DNA of 64,000 nucleotides, taken from positions 1,755,585-1,819,584 of the forward strand of contig NZ_CP029256.1 of assembly GCF_003628755.1 (NCBI RefSeq), written 5' to 3'. Numbering within the stretch: the first letter of the stretch is position 1; every line of letters begins with the position of its first letter. The position numbers were made by a program, and so were the translations under genes. The notes under the pieces are model-generated. The model searched no databases and was not told where the DNA came from. It saw only the letters and a list, made by a program, of their open reading frames with translations. Shown here one piece after another: positions 27,230 to 35,845 of this stretch. The stretch is from Christensenella minuta. Its GTDB lineage: Bacteria > Bacillota > Clostridia > Christensenellales > Christensenellaceae.

Positions 27230-27763
27230 TTATCCTTCGGGCGCCGACGTATACAAAAAGCACCCCGGCTCGTGCGCCTCTAATATTCCAATGCTCTGCA
27301 TGAAGGCTTCCACCATCGTAGGGCCTACGAACACATATCCATACCCCTTGAGGGAGGAAAGCAACGGTTCCGGTTTCCTGAAGGAATAAACATATTTAAA
27401 AAAACTGCCGTGCTCGCGGCAGACGCGCAGCGTAGCGCGCGCGTTTTCACGCACCGCAAAAATCTTCCTGCGGTTGCGGATGATCCGCGGGTCGAGCATC
27501 AGGGATTCAAGGTGCCCGTCCTCAAGCTCCGCGCACTTTTGGATATCGAAACCAAAGAACACCTCGCGGAAAGCATCACGCTTCGCAAGCACCGTGCGCC
27601 ATGAAAGCCCCGCCTGGAAGCTCTCGAGGCACAGCTTCTCAAACAGGGACGAATCGTCCGTTTTCAGCCTGCCGTATTCATTGTCGTGATATTCCCTCAG
27701 CAGCACATCCGTGACCCAGCTGCACCTTCTTTTTTCCGTTCCCGGATTCGCTAATTTTTCCAT
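27230..27763 (-). CDS. tag: DNA-3-methyladenine glycosylase I
   Basis: A 177-residue base-excision glycosylase that removes 3-methyladenine. Typical marks are RCSWV with the zinc ligand Cys14, YHDNEYG, FEKLCLESFQAGLSW with the key Glu, and GYGYVFVGPTMVEAFMQ. A C-terminal HEPGC supplies further metal ligands. Divergent from hisC. Confidence 0.9.
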   Translation of the reverse strand: MEKLANPGTEKRRCSWVTDVLLREYHDNEYGRLKTDDSSLFEKLCLESFQAGLSWRTVLAKRDAFREVFFGFDIQKCAELEDGHLESLMLDPRIIRNRRKIFAVRENARATLRVCREHGSFFKYVYSFRKPEPLLSSLKGYGYVFVGPTMVEAFMQSIGILEAHEPGCFLYTSAPEG

Positions 27764-27846
27764 AGAACATATATTAACACATTTTACGAAGGTTATGGTA
27801 GAATTATATTGAATTTACACAAATTTAAGAAAAGGTTTTTAATACG

Positions 27847-28938
27847 ATGAAAGAATTCTGGAGTGAAAAAGCAAAGAGCCTGACCCCGTATACGGCGGGT
27901 GAGCAGCCGAGGGGGAAAATGGTCAAGCTGAACACCAACGAAAATGCCTATCCGCCAAGCCCGGCGGTGGCGGAAGCTGTCCGCCGGGCGGCGGAGGCTC
28001 TGCGTTTGTATCCCGATCCGGATGCCCGCAGCCTGTGCGTTGCCATCGCGGAATACCACGGCGTACGGCCACAGCAGGTATTCTGCGCCAACGGTTCAGA
28101 CGAGGCGCTTGCGCTTTGCTGCGCCGCGTTTTTCCAGAATGGGACGAACGGCGCGGACGGCTGGTTCCCCGGCGTCTCCATTCCCCGCAGGGTGAAAACG
28201 CCGGACGTGGGCTACAGCTTTTATCCGGTCTGGGCCGAGCTTTTCGACGTGCCGCTTGAGATGGTCCCCTTAAAAGAGGACTATTCGGTGGATGTGGAAA
28301 AAATGTACGGCGGATGCGGCATGATCCTCGCCAACCCAAACGCACCCACCGGCGTTGCGCTTTCCATATCCAATATAGAAAAAATCATACAAAGGACCAA
28401 CGGGGTCGCCGTGGTCGACGAGGCCTACGCTTCGTTTAGCCGGGCTACCGCCGTTCCGCTCATCGATCAATACAGGAACCTTGCGGTCGTCCGCACGCTT
28501 TCCAAATCGCACAGCCTCGCAGGCCTGCGCGTGGGATATGTGGTGGCGGATGAAAACCTGATCGCCGCCTTGCGGACGGTAAAAGACAGCTTCAACTCCT
28601 ATCCGCTCGACGCGCTTGCACAGGCGGGCGCGGAGGCTGCGGTGCGCGATGCGGGCTATTGCCGGAAGGTGACCGAAAAAATTCTGAAAACACGCGCCTA
28701 TACGGTCAGCGAATTGGAGAAACTGGGAATTCTCACTCTTCCCTCCGAAGCGAACTTCGTCTTTGCGCGGTTTGACGGCCCGTCCGCGGAGGCTGTCTTT
28801 ACGGCCCTGCGCGAACGCGGCGTGCTGGTGCGGTGGTTCTCCGGCAGACGGACGCGGGATTTCCTGCGCATTACTATAGGAACGCGCGAAGAAATGGATA
28901 CGCTCCTTTCCGCGCTGAAGGAGATTCTATGCAAATAG
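27847..28938 (+). CDS. hisC: Histidinol-phosphate aminotransferase
   Basis: A 363-residue PLP-dependent fold-type I aminotransferase. It begins with the HisC pattern LTPYTAGEQPRGKMVKLNTNEN, has NPNAPTGVAL, VVDEAYASF and the PLP lysine in RTLSKSHSLAGLRVG. Being followed by tyrA with a 10-base overlap, and with no other his genes here, it may also or mainly act on aromatic keto acids; HisC enzymes are known to do both. The start has AAAAGG upstream. Confidence 0.88.
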   Translation: MKEFWSEKAKSLTPYTAGEQPRGKMVKLNTNENAYPPSPAVAEAVRRAAEALRLYPDPDARSLCVAIAEYHGVRPQQVFCANGSDEALALCCAAFFQNGTNGADGWFPGVSIPRRVKTPDVGYSFYPVWAELFDVPLEMVPLKEDYSVDVEKMYGGCGMILANPNAPTGVALSISNIEKIIQRTNGVAVVDEAYASFSRATAVPLIDQYRNLAVVRTLSKSHSLAGLRVGYVVADENLIAALRTVKDSFNSYPLDALAQAGAEAAVRDAGYCRKVTEKILKTRAYTVSELEKLGILTLPSEANFVFARFDGPSAEAVFTALRERGVLVRWFSGRRTRDFLRITIGTREEMDTLLSALKEILCK

Positions 28939-29750
28939 GAGTGGTTGGCCTCGGGCTGATCGGCGGTTCCCTCGCCCGGGCGGTAAAAAAATATACGGGA
29001 CATACGGTGTGTGGCGTGGACCGCGACAAAAGCGTCCTCGCGGCGGCATACGCGGCGGGAGCCATCGACTGTGATACGGACGTTTCCGGCTGCGCCCTCG
29101 TTTTTGTGTGCCTGTATCCGCGCGACTGCGTCTCATATATGCTGCATACGGACTTTAAAAAAGGCGCCGTGGTCGCGGATATCTCCGGTGTCAAACGCTT
29201 TATCGCACAGGAGGTTGCCGTCCCCCTTCTGGAACGCGGCGTGCGCTATGTAGGCACGCATCCCATGGCCGGAAAGGAAACAAACGGTTTTGTGAGCAGC
29301 GACGCAGACCTTTTCCGCGGAGCAAGCTTCATCATTACGGAGGACGAAACCACGGACGCGGACGCCGTCCGCCTCCTGACCGTACTCGCGGAAGAGCTTG
29401 GCTTTGCGCGCGTCACCAAATGCAGCGCAAAAAAGCACGACGAGGTGATCGCCTACACCTCGCAGCTCGCGCATGTGGTCTCGAATGCCTATGTGAAAAG
29501 CGAGGCTTCCCAGAGCTTCAGCGGATTTTCGGCAGGCAGCTTTATAGACCTTACACGCGTAGCAAAGCTCGATCCGGCAATGTGGGCGGAGCTTTTTGTG
29601 CTCAACGCCGACGAGCTCGCAAAAGAGATCGACGAGCTCCAGCGCAATATCGCCGCGCTGCGCGGCGCCATTGTGTCCGGAAACGAGGAAGCGCTGCGCG
29701 GTCTTTTGAAGGATGGCAGCGACAAAAAGAAGCGCTTGCTGGGCGAATAG
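28929..29750 (+). CDS. tyrA: Prephenate dehydrogenase
   Basis: A 273-residue NAD-dependent enzyme of tyrosine synthesis. The Rossmann motif VGLGLIGGSLARAV is at the N-terminus and THPMAGKE is the conserved substrate-binding stretch, followed by the helical dimerisation domain. It has no ACT domain and no chorismate mutase fusion. The start overlaps hisC, so both are translated together. Confidence 0.9.
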   Translation: MQIGVVGLGLIGGSLARAVKKYTGHTVCGVDRDKSVLAAAYAAGAIDCDTDVSGCALVFVCLYPRDCVSYMLHTDFKKGAVVADISGVKRFIAQEVAVPLLERGVRYVGTHPMAGKETNGFVSSDADLFRGASFIITEDETTDADAVRLLTVLAEELGFARVTKCSAKKHDEVIAYTSQLAHVVSNAYVKSEASQSFSGFSAGSFIDLTRVAKLDPAMWAELFVLNADELAKEIDELQRNIAALRGAIVSGNEEALRGLLKDGSDKKKRLLGE

Positions 29751-29752
29751 TC

Positions 29753-29875
29753 ATGAAAAAATATAAGCGGCTCGTCATCTTACTCATATTGGCTTTGCTG
29801 CCCGCAGGCTGCGCACAGGCAGTCCAGGCGGACGAGCAGGTCCTGTTTAAAAGGAGGAAGGTCCTGCCCCAATGA
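29753..29875 (+). CDS. 40-residue predicted lipoprotein peptide
   Basis: Immediately after tyrA an ATG opens a 40-codon frame with a basic start (MKKYKRL), a hydrophobic run and a lipobox ALLPAGC, leaving only about 21 residues after the cysteine. Its last codons contain the AGGAGGAAGG ribosome-binding site of the next gene, and its TGA overlaps that gene's ATG (ATGA). It could be a genuine small lipoprotein or a leader that couples translation of the cyclase. Function unknown. Confidence 0.55.
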   Translation: MKKYKRLVILLILALLPAGCAQAVQADEQVLFKRRKVLPQ

Positions 29876-31506
29876 AGCAATCCGCCTCAAAAAAATTGTA
29901 CGTGATCCTGCCCCTTCTGCTTATCCTGTGCGTCGTTTGCGTCCTTTTATACAACGCAGGCTCGCCGTCCGCGCTATCTTCCGCCTCCGGTGATGCCATC
30001 CCCCTCGACAGCGAATGGACGCTTCTTTCCGCCGGCGAGGCAAAGGAAGATGTTCCGCTTCCCATTTCCATGCTGCCGGATGCCCCCGGACAGGTTTCCC
30101 TTACGCACACGGTTCCAGCACAGCGTCCGGAAAACAGCGCGCTGTGCATATTTTTCTATACCGCTCCCTTTACAGTTTCTTTCAACGGGGAGGAACTTTA
30201 TAAATACGGGACTGCCGCCGCGCTGGACGGCTATCAAAGCGTGGGCAGCGGCTTCCATATCATCGAGCTGCCGGACGGCGCGGGAGAGCTCCGCATCACC
30301 GCCTATCTTGCGGACAACATGCCCGGGGCGATCCTGTCCGAAGCGTCTCTCATGCCCGGCGCCGCTTTCCTGTCACAGTTTTTGCGCGGTCATATTTTTA
30401 CCATTGCCGCTGTGTTCATCCTGTTCGCAGTTTTTGTTTATACCCTGATCTCCGGCGGTTCGCGGCTTGGGAAAAGCGCTGGCAGTACACAGCCGCTGGC
30501 GCTCCTTGCCATCACGGCCGCAATCTGGCTTTCGGCACGTTCCGGTCTCCTTCAGCTTTTTATAAACGACCTCGTCCTCATCAACGGGATCGATTTTTTG
30601 TCCTTTTTTTTCCTGCCGGTCTTCGCGCTGAGCTTTGTACAGCGCAGGCTGCTGCTGCCCGACCGCCGCCTCACCGTCTGCCTGGCCGCGAATCTGCTGT
30701 TCATATTTGCGTCCTGCACCCTGCATGTGCTCCGCATTGCCGATTTCACGCAATCCCTGTTCATTTTCCACCTGCTGCTCGCCACAAGCATTGTCTGCAT
30801 CGTCATCAGTGTGTTCCGTGCGGGTCCTGCGCGCGTCCCTCATATGAATGTCCTGCGGGCGGGCGTCGTCATCCTCGCATGCGGCGGAGCCCTCGAACTC
30901 GTGACCTATTACGTTATGTCCTTCCAATTCCTCCGTTTCTCGTTTTTTGAATTTTCGCTCCTTGCCTTCACACTGTGTATGCTTTATGTCTGGAACAGCG
31001 AATCGCGGGAAATTCGCGAGCAGCTCATCAGTCAGTCAAAATTCCGCAAAATGGCTTACCGCGACGAACTGACCGGCATTTTAAACCGGGCCGCTTACGA
31101 ACGTGAAGCGGAAAAATGGGCGCAGGCCCAAACTCCTTTCTATTTGTTCATGGTCGATCTCAACGGGCTCAAACGTATCAACGATACGCGCGGGCACCAG
31201 GCGGGAGACGTATTCATCTGCAACGCCGTGAGCCTGCTGAAACAAGTAGCCGGCGCTCCCGGCCAGCTGTTCCGCTTCGGGGGCGATGAATTTATTATTA
31301 TACTTCCCGGGAGCGAAGAATCCGCGGAAGCGCTGTACCGTTTTCTGCAGCCGTATATCCGGCCGAACGACGGTTCCCTCCGTCCTTGCTTTTCCGTGGG
31401 CTATGCCGCGTTCGATCCGGCGGACGGAGAGGACCTGCATTCCGTGCTGCGCCGTGCCGATAAACGCATGTATGCCTGCAAAAGCAGACTCCGCGCCAGC
31501 GAATAA
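29872..31506 (+). CDS. Membrane diguanylate cyclase (7TM-DISM-like sensor + GGDEF)
   Basis: A 544-residue protein. N-terminal membrane anchor, an outer beta-rich domain of about 140 residues (DSEWTLLSAG, FTVSFNGEELYKYG) like 7TMR-DISM extracellular domains, seven or so membrane helices (about 165-385), a short coiled link and a GGDEF domain with intact G470-G-D-E-F474. It should make c-di-GMP from GTP. The RxxD inhibitory site expected a few residues before GGDEF is absent, so product inhibition at that site is not expected. Coupled to the small lipoprotein upstream. Confidence 0.85.
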   Translation: MKQSASKKLYVILPLLLILCVVCVLLYNAGSPSALSSASGDAIPLDSEWTLLSAGEAKEDVPLPISMLPDAPGQVSLTHTVPAQRPENSALCIFFYTAPFTVSFNGEELYKYGTAAALDGYQSVGSGFHIIELPDGAGELRITAYLADNMPGAILSEASLMPGAAFLSQFLRGHIFTIAAVFILFAVFVYTLISGGSRLGKSAGSTQPLALLAITAAIWLSARSGLLQLFINDLVLINGIDFLSFFFLPVFALSFVQRRLLLPDRRLTVCLAANLLFIFASCTLHVLRIADFTQSLFIFHLLLATSIVCIVISVFRAGPARVPHMNVLRAGVVILACGGALELVTYYVMSFQFLRFSFFEFSLLAFTLCMLYVWNSESREIREQLISQSKFRKMAYRDELTGILNRAAYEREAEKWAQAQTPFYLFMVDLNGLKRINDTRGHQAGDVFICNAVSLLKQVAGAPGQLFRFGGDEFIIILPGSEESAEALYRFLQPYIRPNDGSLRPCFSVGYAAFDPADGEDLHSVLRRADKRMYACKSRLRASE

Positions 31507-31514
31507 ATTTAGTT

Positions 31515-31538
31515 TACGGGCGCAGCCCGTTTGATTTT
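31515..31538 (+). terminator. Terminator after the diguanylate cyclase gene
   Basis: ACGGGC/GCCCGT with a three-base loop, followed by TTGATTTT. Short but well placed, nine bases after the stop. Confidence 0.5.
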
Positions 31539-31609
31539 CCCTTCTTTTCCAGCGCATCATATCGTATACTATAGGCAGAAATATCTGAAGCAGAAAGGAA
31601 TTACGCCTT

Positions 31610-31921
31610 ATGTCGGAAAAAACAACAATGGAAAAATTTGGAGGATTCCTCGGTAAAGCCAAAGACGGCATCGTCTCCTTCGGAGAAACAGTCGCATCGA
31701 AATCCAAGGAAATGGTGGATGTTACCAAGCTGAGTTCAAAGCGAACGCAGGTCACCAGCGAGATAGACAGCTGCTACCGTGAACTGGGCATGATCGTGTA
31801 CCAGCAGCGTTCTGTCGGCACGGACGCGGAAGCCTTATTCGCGCGGATCGCCGAATGCCAGAAAAAAATCCAGGAGCTGACCGCGCAGATCGAAGCGGCA
31901 AAAGCAAGCAAACAGGATTAG
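31610..31921 (+). CDS. Small coiled-coil protein, unknown function
   Basis: A 103-residue soluble protein. The first 30 residues are Gly/Lys/Thr-rich (KFGGFLGKAKDGIVSFG), followed by a long helical region with heptad character (EIDSCYRELGMIVYQQR, ECQKKIQELTAQIEAAK). No signal peptide or membrane helix. AGAAAGGAA precedes the ATG, and TATACT about 40 bases upstream may be a -10 box. No family recognised with confidence. Confidence 0.65.
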   Translation: MSEKTTMEKFGGFLGKAKDGIVSFGETVASKSKEMVDVTKLSSKRTQVTSEIDSCYRELGMIVYQQRSVGTDAEALFARIAECQKKIQELTAQIEAAKASKQD

Positions 31922-31937
31922 GCCGTTTTGTTCCGGC

Positions 31938-31970
31938 AAAAAGCCCCGCCCCAAACGGGCGGGGCTTTTT
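31938..31970. terminator. Bidirectional terminator
   Basis: A perfect 14-bp stem AAAAAGCCCCGCCC/GGGCGGGGCTTTTT with a five-base loop, between the coiled-coil gene and the converging ClC gene. Confidence 0.92.
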
Positions 31971-31975
31971 GCTTT

Positions 31976-33556
31976 TTACACCGTCTGCGCAAGCTTTACG
32001 ACCTGCTCATGGACCTCAAATGAATTCCCTTCGTTACACAGGATAATCAGGATGTCCCCCGGCCTGATACGCACCGTGCCTTTGGGGATAATCTCGTGGT
32101 TTCCCCGCCGCACCGCGACAATCAGGCTGTTTTCCGGCCACTCGACCTGGCTGATCTTCTTCATGCAGATCGGCGTCCCAAAGTGCACGGGAACCTCGAG
32201 CAATATCTTGGCCTCCTCTTCCTCTTGCAGCTTTTCGTCCCGTTCGCGGGCGGCCAGCCGCTCCAGAAGCTGTTCGTATATGGGCTGCGACTTCAGAAGG
32301 TCTGCAATGATATAGGCGGTCAGCGAAATAAGCGTCAGGGATAACAGTTGGGTAAACGATCCGGTCATTTCACAGATCAATATAATCCCCGTGATAGGAG
32401 CGCGTACAATCGCCGCGAAAAATCCCGCCATCGCTAAAACGATAAAATTTTGCAGCAACGCCTGCGGAACGCCGAACGTCTGAACCATCAGCGTGCCGAT
32501 CCCGCCGCCAAGCAGCGCCCCCAGCACCAGAAGCGGCAGGAAAATACCGCCCGGCGCTCCCGAGCCGAAGCTGACCATGGAAAATACAAATTTGACCGCA
32601 AATACGGCAAAAATCATTGCCAGCGCAAATTCGCCGCCCGCAAGCATGGGAATCAGCTTATGTCCCCCGCCCAGCACGGCGGGAAAAGTAAACCCGAGGA
32701 AGCCCGCGCATAAAAATGGGATCAGCAGCCGCACTTCCTTCCTTCTGATTTTCCCATACAGCTGCTGCGACTTCCTGATGCAAAAATTATAAAAAGCGCC
32801 TACCGCTCCAAGCGCAAGCCCGAGCAGGATCACCACCCAATAGAGGTCCAGCGGGATGTTCATGGCGATGTCGAAGCTGAATACGGGCGCAAGGCCGAAC
32901 ACGTTGCGCGAGATGAAGTCCGCCGTCACCGAAGCTGCCATAGTGGATAAAAGCACCTCCACGGAAAAGCTTTTGTGCAACTCCTCAAGGGAAAACAAAA
33001 CCCCCGCAAACGGTGCATTGAACGCCGCCGCAAGCCCCGCCGATGCGCCGCACGTCATAAGCAGCTTCTCTTCGATCTTTACACGTTTTGAGATGCGGGA
33101 GATTCCTTTTCCTGCCATTGCGCCAAGCTGGATGGACGGCCCCTCCCGGCCGAGCGACAGCCCCGCGCCGATGGAAAGTACGCCTCCTGCGAATTTCGCG
33201 GCCAGCACCCTCCGCCATTTCTGGCTGAATAAGCCGTGCAGTTCGCCTTCCACCTGCGGAATGCCGCTTCCGCCGATCATCGGTTCCCATTTCACAAGCC
33301 GCGCCACCACGACTGACAGCACGGCAAGCGCCGCAAACCATATTACTTTAAAAATGACCTGCCGGGTTCCCGCGTCCAGCATAAATTCCAAAAAATCACC
33401 CGCACGTTCGACCGCAAGACGAAACAGCACGGAAACAAGGCCCGCTGCCGCTCCTACGATCACTCCCTGCAGGATCAGTCCGTATCTGAAATTTTGAAAC
33501 CGTTTAAGCACGGTATGGGTATCGTTGCGTGATTCCACTTTCTTTTCCCTTCCCAT
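31976..33556 (-). CDS. ClC family H+/Cl- exchange transporter with TrkA-C domain
   Basis: A 526-residue membrane transporter. The ClC selectivity motifs are all visible: GSGIP (96-100), GREGP (136-140, with gating Glu138), and GGIFLP. An EEL follows helix F as in exchangers. The C-terminal ~80 residues (SLIVAVRRGNHEIIPKG, IRPGDILIILCN) form a TrkA-C/RCK_C domain, which may bind a ligand or nucleotide. GGAGGG precedes the ATG. Monocistronic, divergent from the moxR operon. Confidence 0.9.
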   Translation of the reverse strand: MGREKKVESRNDTHTVLKRFQNFRYGLILQGVIVGAAAGLVSVLFRLAVERAGDFLEFMLDAGTRQVIFKVIWFAALAVLSVVVARLVKWEPMIGGSGIPQVEGELHGLFSQKWRRVLAAKFAGGVLSIGAGLSLGREGPSIQLGAMAGKGISRISKRVKIEEKLLMTCGASAGLAAAFNAPFAGVLFSLEELHKSFSVEVLLSTMAASVTADFISRNVFGLAPVFSFDIAMNIPLDLYWVVILLGLALGAVGAFYNFCIRKSQQLYGKIRRKEVRLLIPFLCAGFLGFTFPAVLGGGHKLIPMLAGGEFALAMIFAVFAVKFVFSMVSFGSGAPGGIFLPLLVLGALLGGGIGTLMVQTFGVPQALLQNFIVLAMAGFFAAIVRAPITGIILICEMTGSFTQLLSLTLISLTAYIIADLLKSQPIYEQLLERLAARERDEKLQEEEEAKILLEVPVHFGTPICMKKISQVEWPENSLIVAVRRGNHEIIPKGTVRIRPGDILIILCNEGNSFEVHEQVVKLAQTV

Positions 33557-33622
33557 TTTATATTATCCCTCCGGCCGCGGACTTGCAAGGGCCTTTGCCC
33601 GGCCCCGGCGCAAAAAAAGTGC

Positions 33623-33653
33623 TTGACCTGGAGTCCACTCCAGATGTTAAGCT
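33623..33653 (+). promoter_or_regulatory. MerR-type promoter/operator A upstream of moxR
   Basis: TTGACC and TAAGCT are separated by 19 bases, TGGAGTCCACTCCAGATGT, which contain the perfect dyad CTGGAGT-CC-ACTCCAG. The long spacer with a central dyad is the signature of MerR-controlled promoters. It resembles the element before the merR gene at 38305-38335. Confidence 0.6.
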
Positions 33654-33743
33654 TTGAATATCCGGGGCCCGGCACAGCATGGCAGGACCTGCCGGAAAGG
33701 CCAGCCCTTTTTGTAAAGAAAATGTAACAATTTTCGGCGATAC

Positions 33744-33774
33744 TTGACCCGGACGGTCCGCAGGTGTTTAATAA
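33744..33774 (+). promoter_or_regulatory. MerR-type promoter/operator B upstream of moxR
   Basis: TTGACC, a 19-base spacer (CGGACGGTCCGCAGGTGTT, with palindrome CGGACGGTCCG) and TAATAA, 94 bases before moxR. CAGGTGTT is shared with the merR promoter. The 33557-33868 gap contains these two elements and otherwise nothing I can identify. Confidence 0.5.
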
Positions 33775-33868
33775 CAGTAACATCACTTTGTCCGGCACCC
33801 GATTGAAACCCGTTTTCTTCCATAACCCGGGACCGCCTATCCCGATCATTTGACTGGAGGCACGCTTT

Positions 33869-34834
33869 ATGCCAGAGACAGACCCAAGACTGAACCATAT
33901 GGAGATCAGCGAACTGATCGTCGCAGAAGTCGGCAAATCCTTTGTGGGCAACGGTGTCGCAATCCGCAAGATACTTTTTGCATTGCTTGCGGGCGGGCAC
34001 GTTCTTTTGGAGGACCTCCCGGGCGTGGGAAAAACCACACTTGCCATGGCCTTTTCCAAGGTACTCAAGCTCTCCTGCAACCGTATCCAGTTTACCCCGG
34101 ACGTAATGCCTGCCGACGTAACGGGCTTTACAGTACTGCTTAAGGATGCGCACACCATGGAATACCGGCCGGGGGCCGCAATGTGCAACCTGCTTCTCGC
34201 CGATGAGATCAACCGTGCATCCACACGCACCCAGTCCGCCCTCCTCGAAGCCATGGAGGAAAACGCCGTCACCGTAGACGGTGTGACGCACGCGCTGCCC
34301 CAGCCGTTTATGGTGATCGCCACGCAGAACCCCTCTGGCTCCGCGGGTACCCAGCTTCTTCCCGAATCCCAAACCGACCGTTTCATGATGCGTCTTTCCC
34401 TCGGATACCCTGATGAAAAAGCGGAAATGGAAATGCTGCTGAGGAAACACGGTGAAAACGAAGCGGAACCGATCGTCCGCATCACAAGCGCGGCAGGATT
34501 GCTCGAGATGCGCCGGCAGGTGTCGGAGGTCTATGTCGCGGGGGCGATCTACCGCTATATCCTGCGGCTTGTGCGTTCGACGCGCTCGCACGAATCCGTC
34601 GCACAGGGCGCGAGCCCGCGCGGCAGCGTCGCGCTCACCGCCCTTTCGCAGGCGGCCGCATATGTTTCCGGGCGTGATTTTGTCATCCCCGAGGATGTGC
34701 AGGACATTTATGCCGACTGTATCGCACACCGGCTGATCCTGACGGCACAGGCAAAACGCGGCGGAATCTCACCGGAGGCTGTGCTCGCCGATATCCTGAA
34801 TTCGGTTGAAGCGCCAAAACTGAGGATAAAATGA
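33869..34834 (+). CDS. MoxR family AAA+ ATPase
   Basis: A 321-residue AAA+ chaperone-like ATPase. Walker A GVGKTT in LLEDLPGVGKTTLA, Walker B LLADEINRA, sensor 1 IATQNP and an arginine finger region in QTDRFMMR are present. MoxR proteins help insert cofactors or mature partner complexes, usually with DUF58/von Willebrand-type proteins; the next gene is such a partner. TGGAGG precedes the ATG. The stop overlaps the DUF58 start (ATGA). Confidence 0.92.
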   Translation: MPETDPRLNHMEISELIVAEVGKSFVGNGVAIRKILFALLAGGHVLLEDLPGVGKTTLAMAFSKVLKLSCNRIQFTPDVMPADVTGFTVLLKDAHTMEYRPGAAMCNLLLADEINRASTRTQSALLEAMEENAVTVDGVTHALPQPFMVIATQNPSGSAGTQLLPESQTDRFMMRLSLGYPDEKAEMEMLLRKHGENEAEPIVRITSAAGLLEMRRQVSEVYVAGAIYRYILRLVRSTRSHESVAQGASPRGSVALTALSQAAAYVSGRDFVIPEDVQDIYADCIAHRLILTAQAKRGGISPEAVLADILNSVEAPKLRIK

Positions 34835-35845
34835 TCTTTTTACGCAGGCTGCTTTACCTGCTGTTTTGCACAGCGGCTTTTTTCTATTATATTTTCCATA
34901 CGGGCTACCTGTCGTGGGTCCTGCTCACGGTCGCCGTTTCCCTTCCCATCCTGAGCATTGCGGCCACATTGCTCATACGCCGCGGTTTGCGCGTGCAAAT
35001 GCGCGCGGACGCTTTCCGGTCCGCCGGTTTTTCCCTAATTCTGCAGATCACGCCCGCTCTGCCATATACCGCGGTGCGTCTGCGGCTGTGTTTTGAAAAT
35101 CTTTTTACGCAGGAAAAAACATACGAAGAGGTTTTCGTCCGGCCCGGCCAGCACGAAAACACGATCGTCCTGCCGTATGACAACACCCTGTGCGGGGTAG
35201 TCCGCTGTACCGTAAAGGGCGCGCGCATGCTCGACCTGCTGGGCCTGTTTCTCCTTCCGCTTCCGAAGCCCGCTCCGCTTGAACTTCTTTCTCTGCCGAA
35301 AGAGGTTCCGTTCTCCGGCGAAGGACTCGGCCTGCAAGGCCTTGCCGCCACATCCGTGCAGCGTCAAAACGCCGCAGGCCTCGCGGGGGAACGGGAACTT
35401 TGCGACATCCGAGATTACCGGCCGGGCGATTCCCTGCGCGACGTCCACTGGAAACTTACCGCCCGCACGGGCCGTCCCATCGTCCGCGAATACGGCCTCT
35501 TTGCGGATTCCGTGAGGACCGTTGCCCTCCATTGGGCCGGTACGCCGGAAAATCTCGCGCTTTCATTGAGCCGTTTCCTTGGCGTGGTCCGGTTCTTCTC
35601 CGGCCATGGCCCTTTCGCGGTCCTGTGGCTCACGGGCAGCAGCCCGCCCCCGGCGTTATGTGTCCCCGGACACGGAGACGCTGGCGGCCGTCCTCTGGGA
35701 TGCGCTTTCAAAACCCCCTGCCGGGAACGGCGGCCCATCCGGTTTTCCCACGGATTCGTCCGCTTGGGAAGATCCCTTCCTCCTGGCCTGTCCGGAAGCA
35801 ATCTTCCTCTATGAAGAGGGCGCACGCAGGGAGGTGGTCTCATGA
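34831..35845 (+). CDS. DUF58 domain protein with apparent one-base frameshift
   Basis: Two N-terminal membrane helices, a beta-rich region, then the DUF58 signature (GERELCDIRDYRPGDSLRDVHWKLTAR). As written the frame changes to Pro/Arg/Gly-rich sequence after LWLTGSS and stops at 35814. Removing one C from the run CCCCC at 35647-35651 restores a sensible tail (RRYVSPDTETLAAVLWDAL … EAIFLYEEG) ending at 35845, where TGA overlaps the next ATG exactly as moxR overlaps this gene. The corrected product is 337 residues. Either a real mutation, a phase-variable C-run or a sequencing error. Confidence 0.8.
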
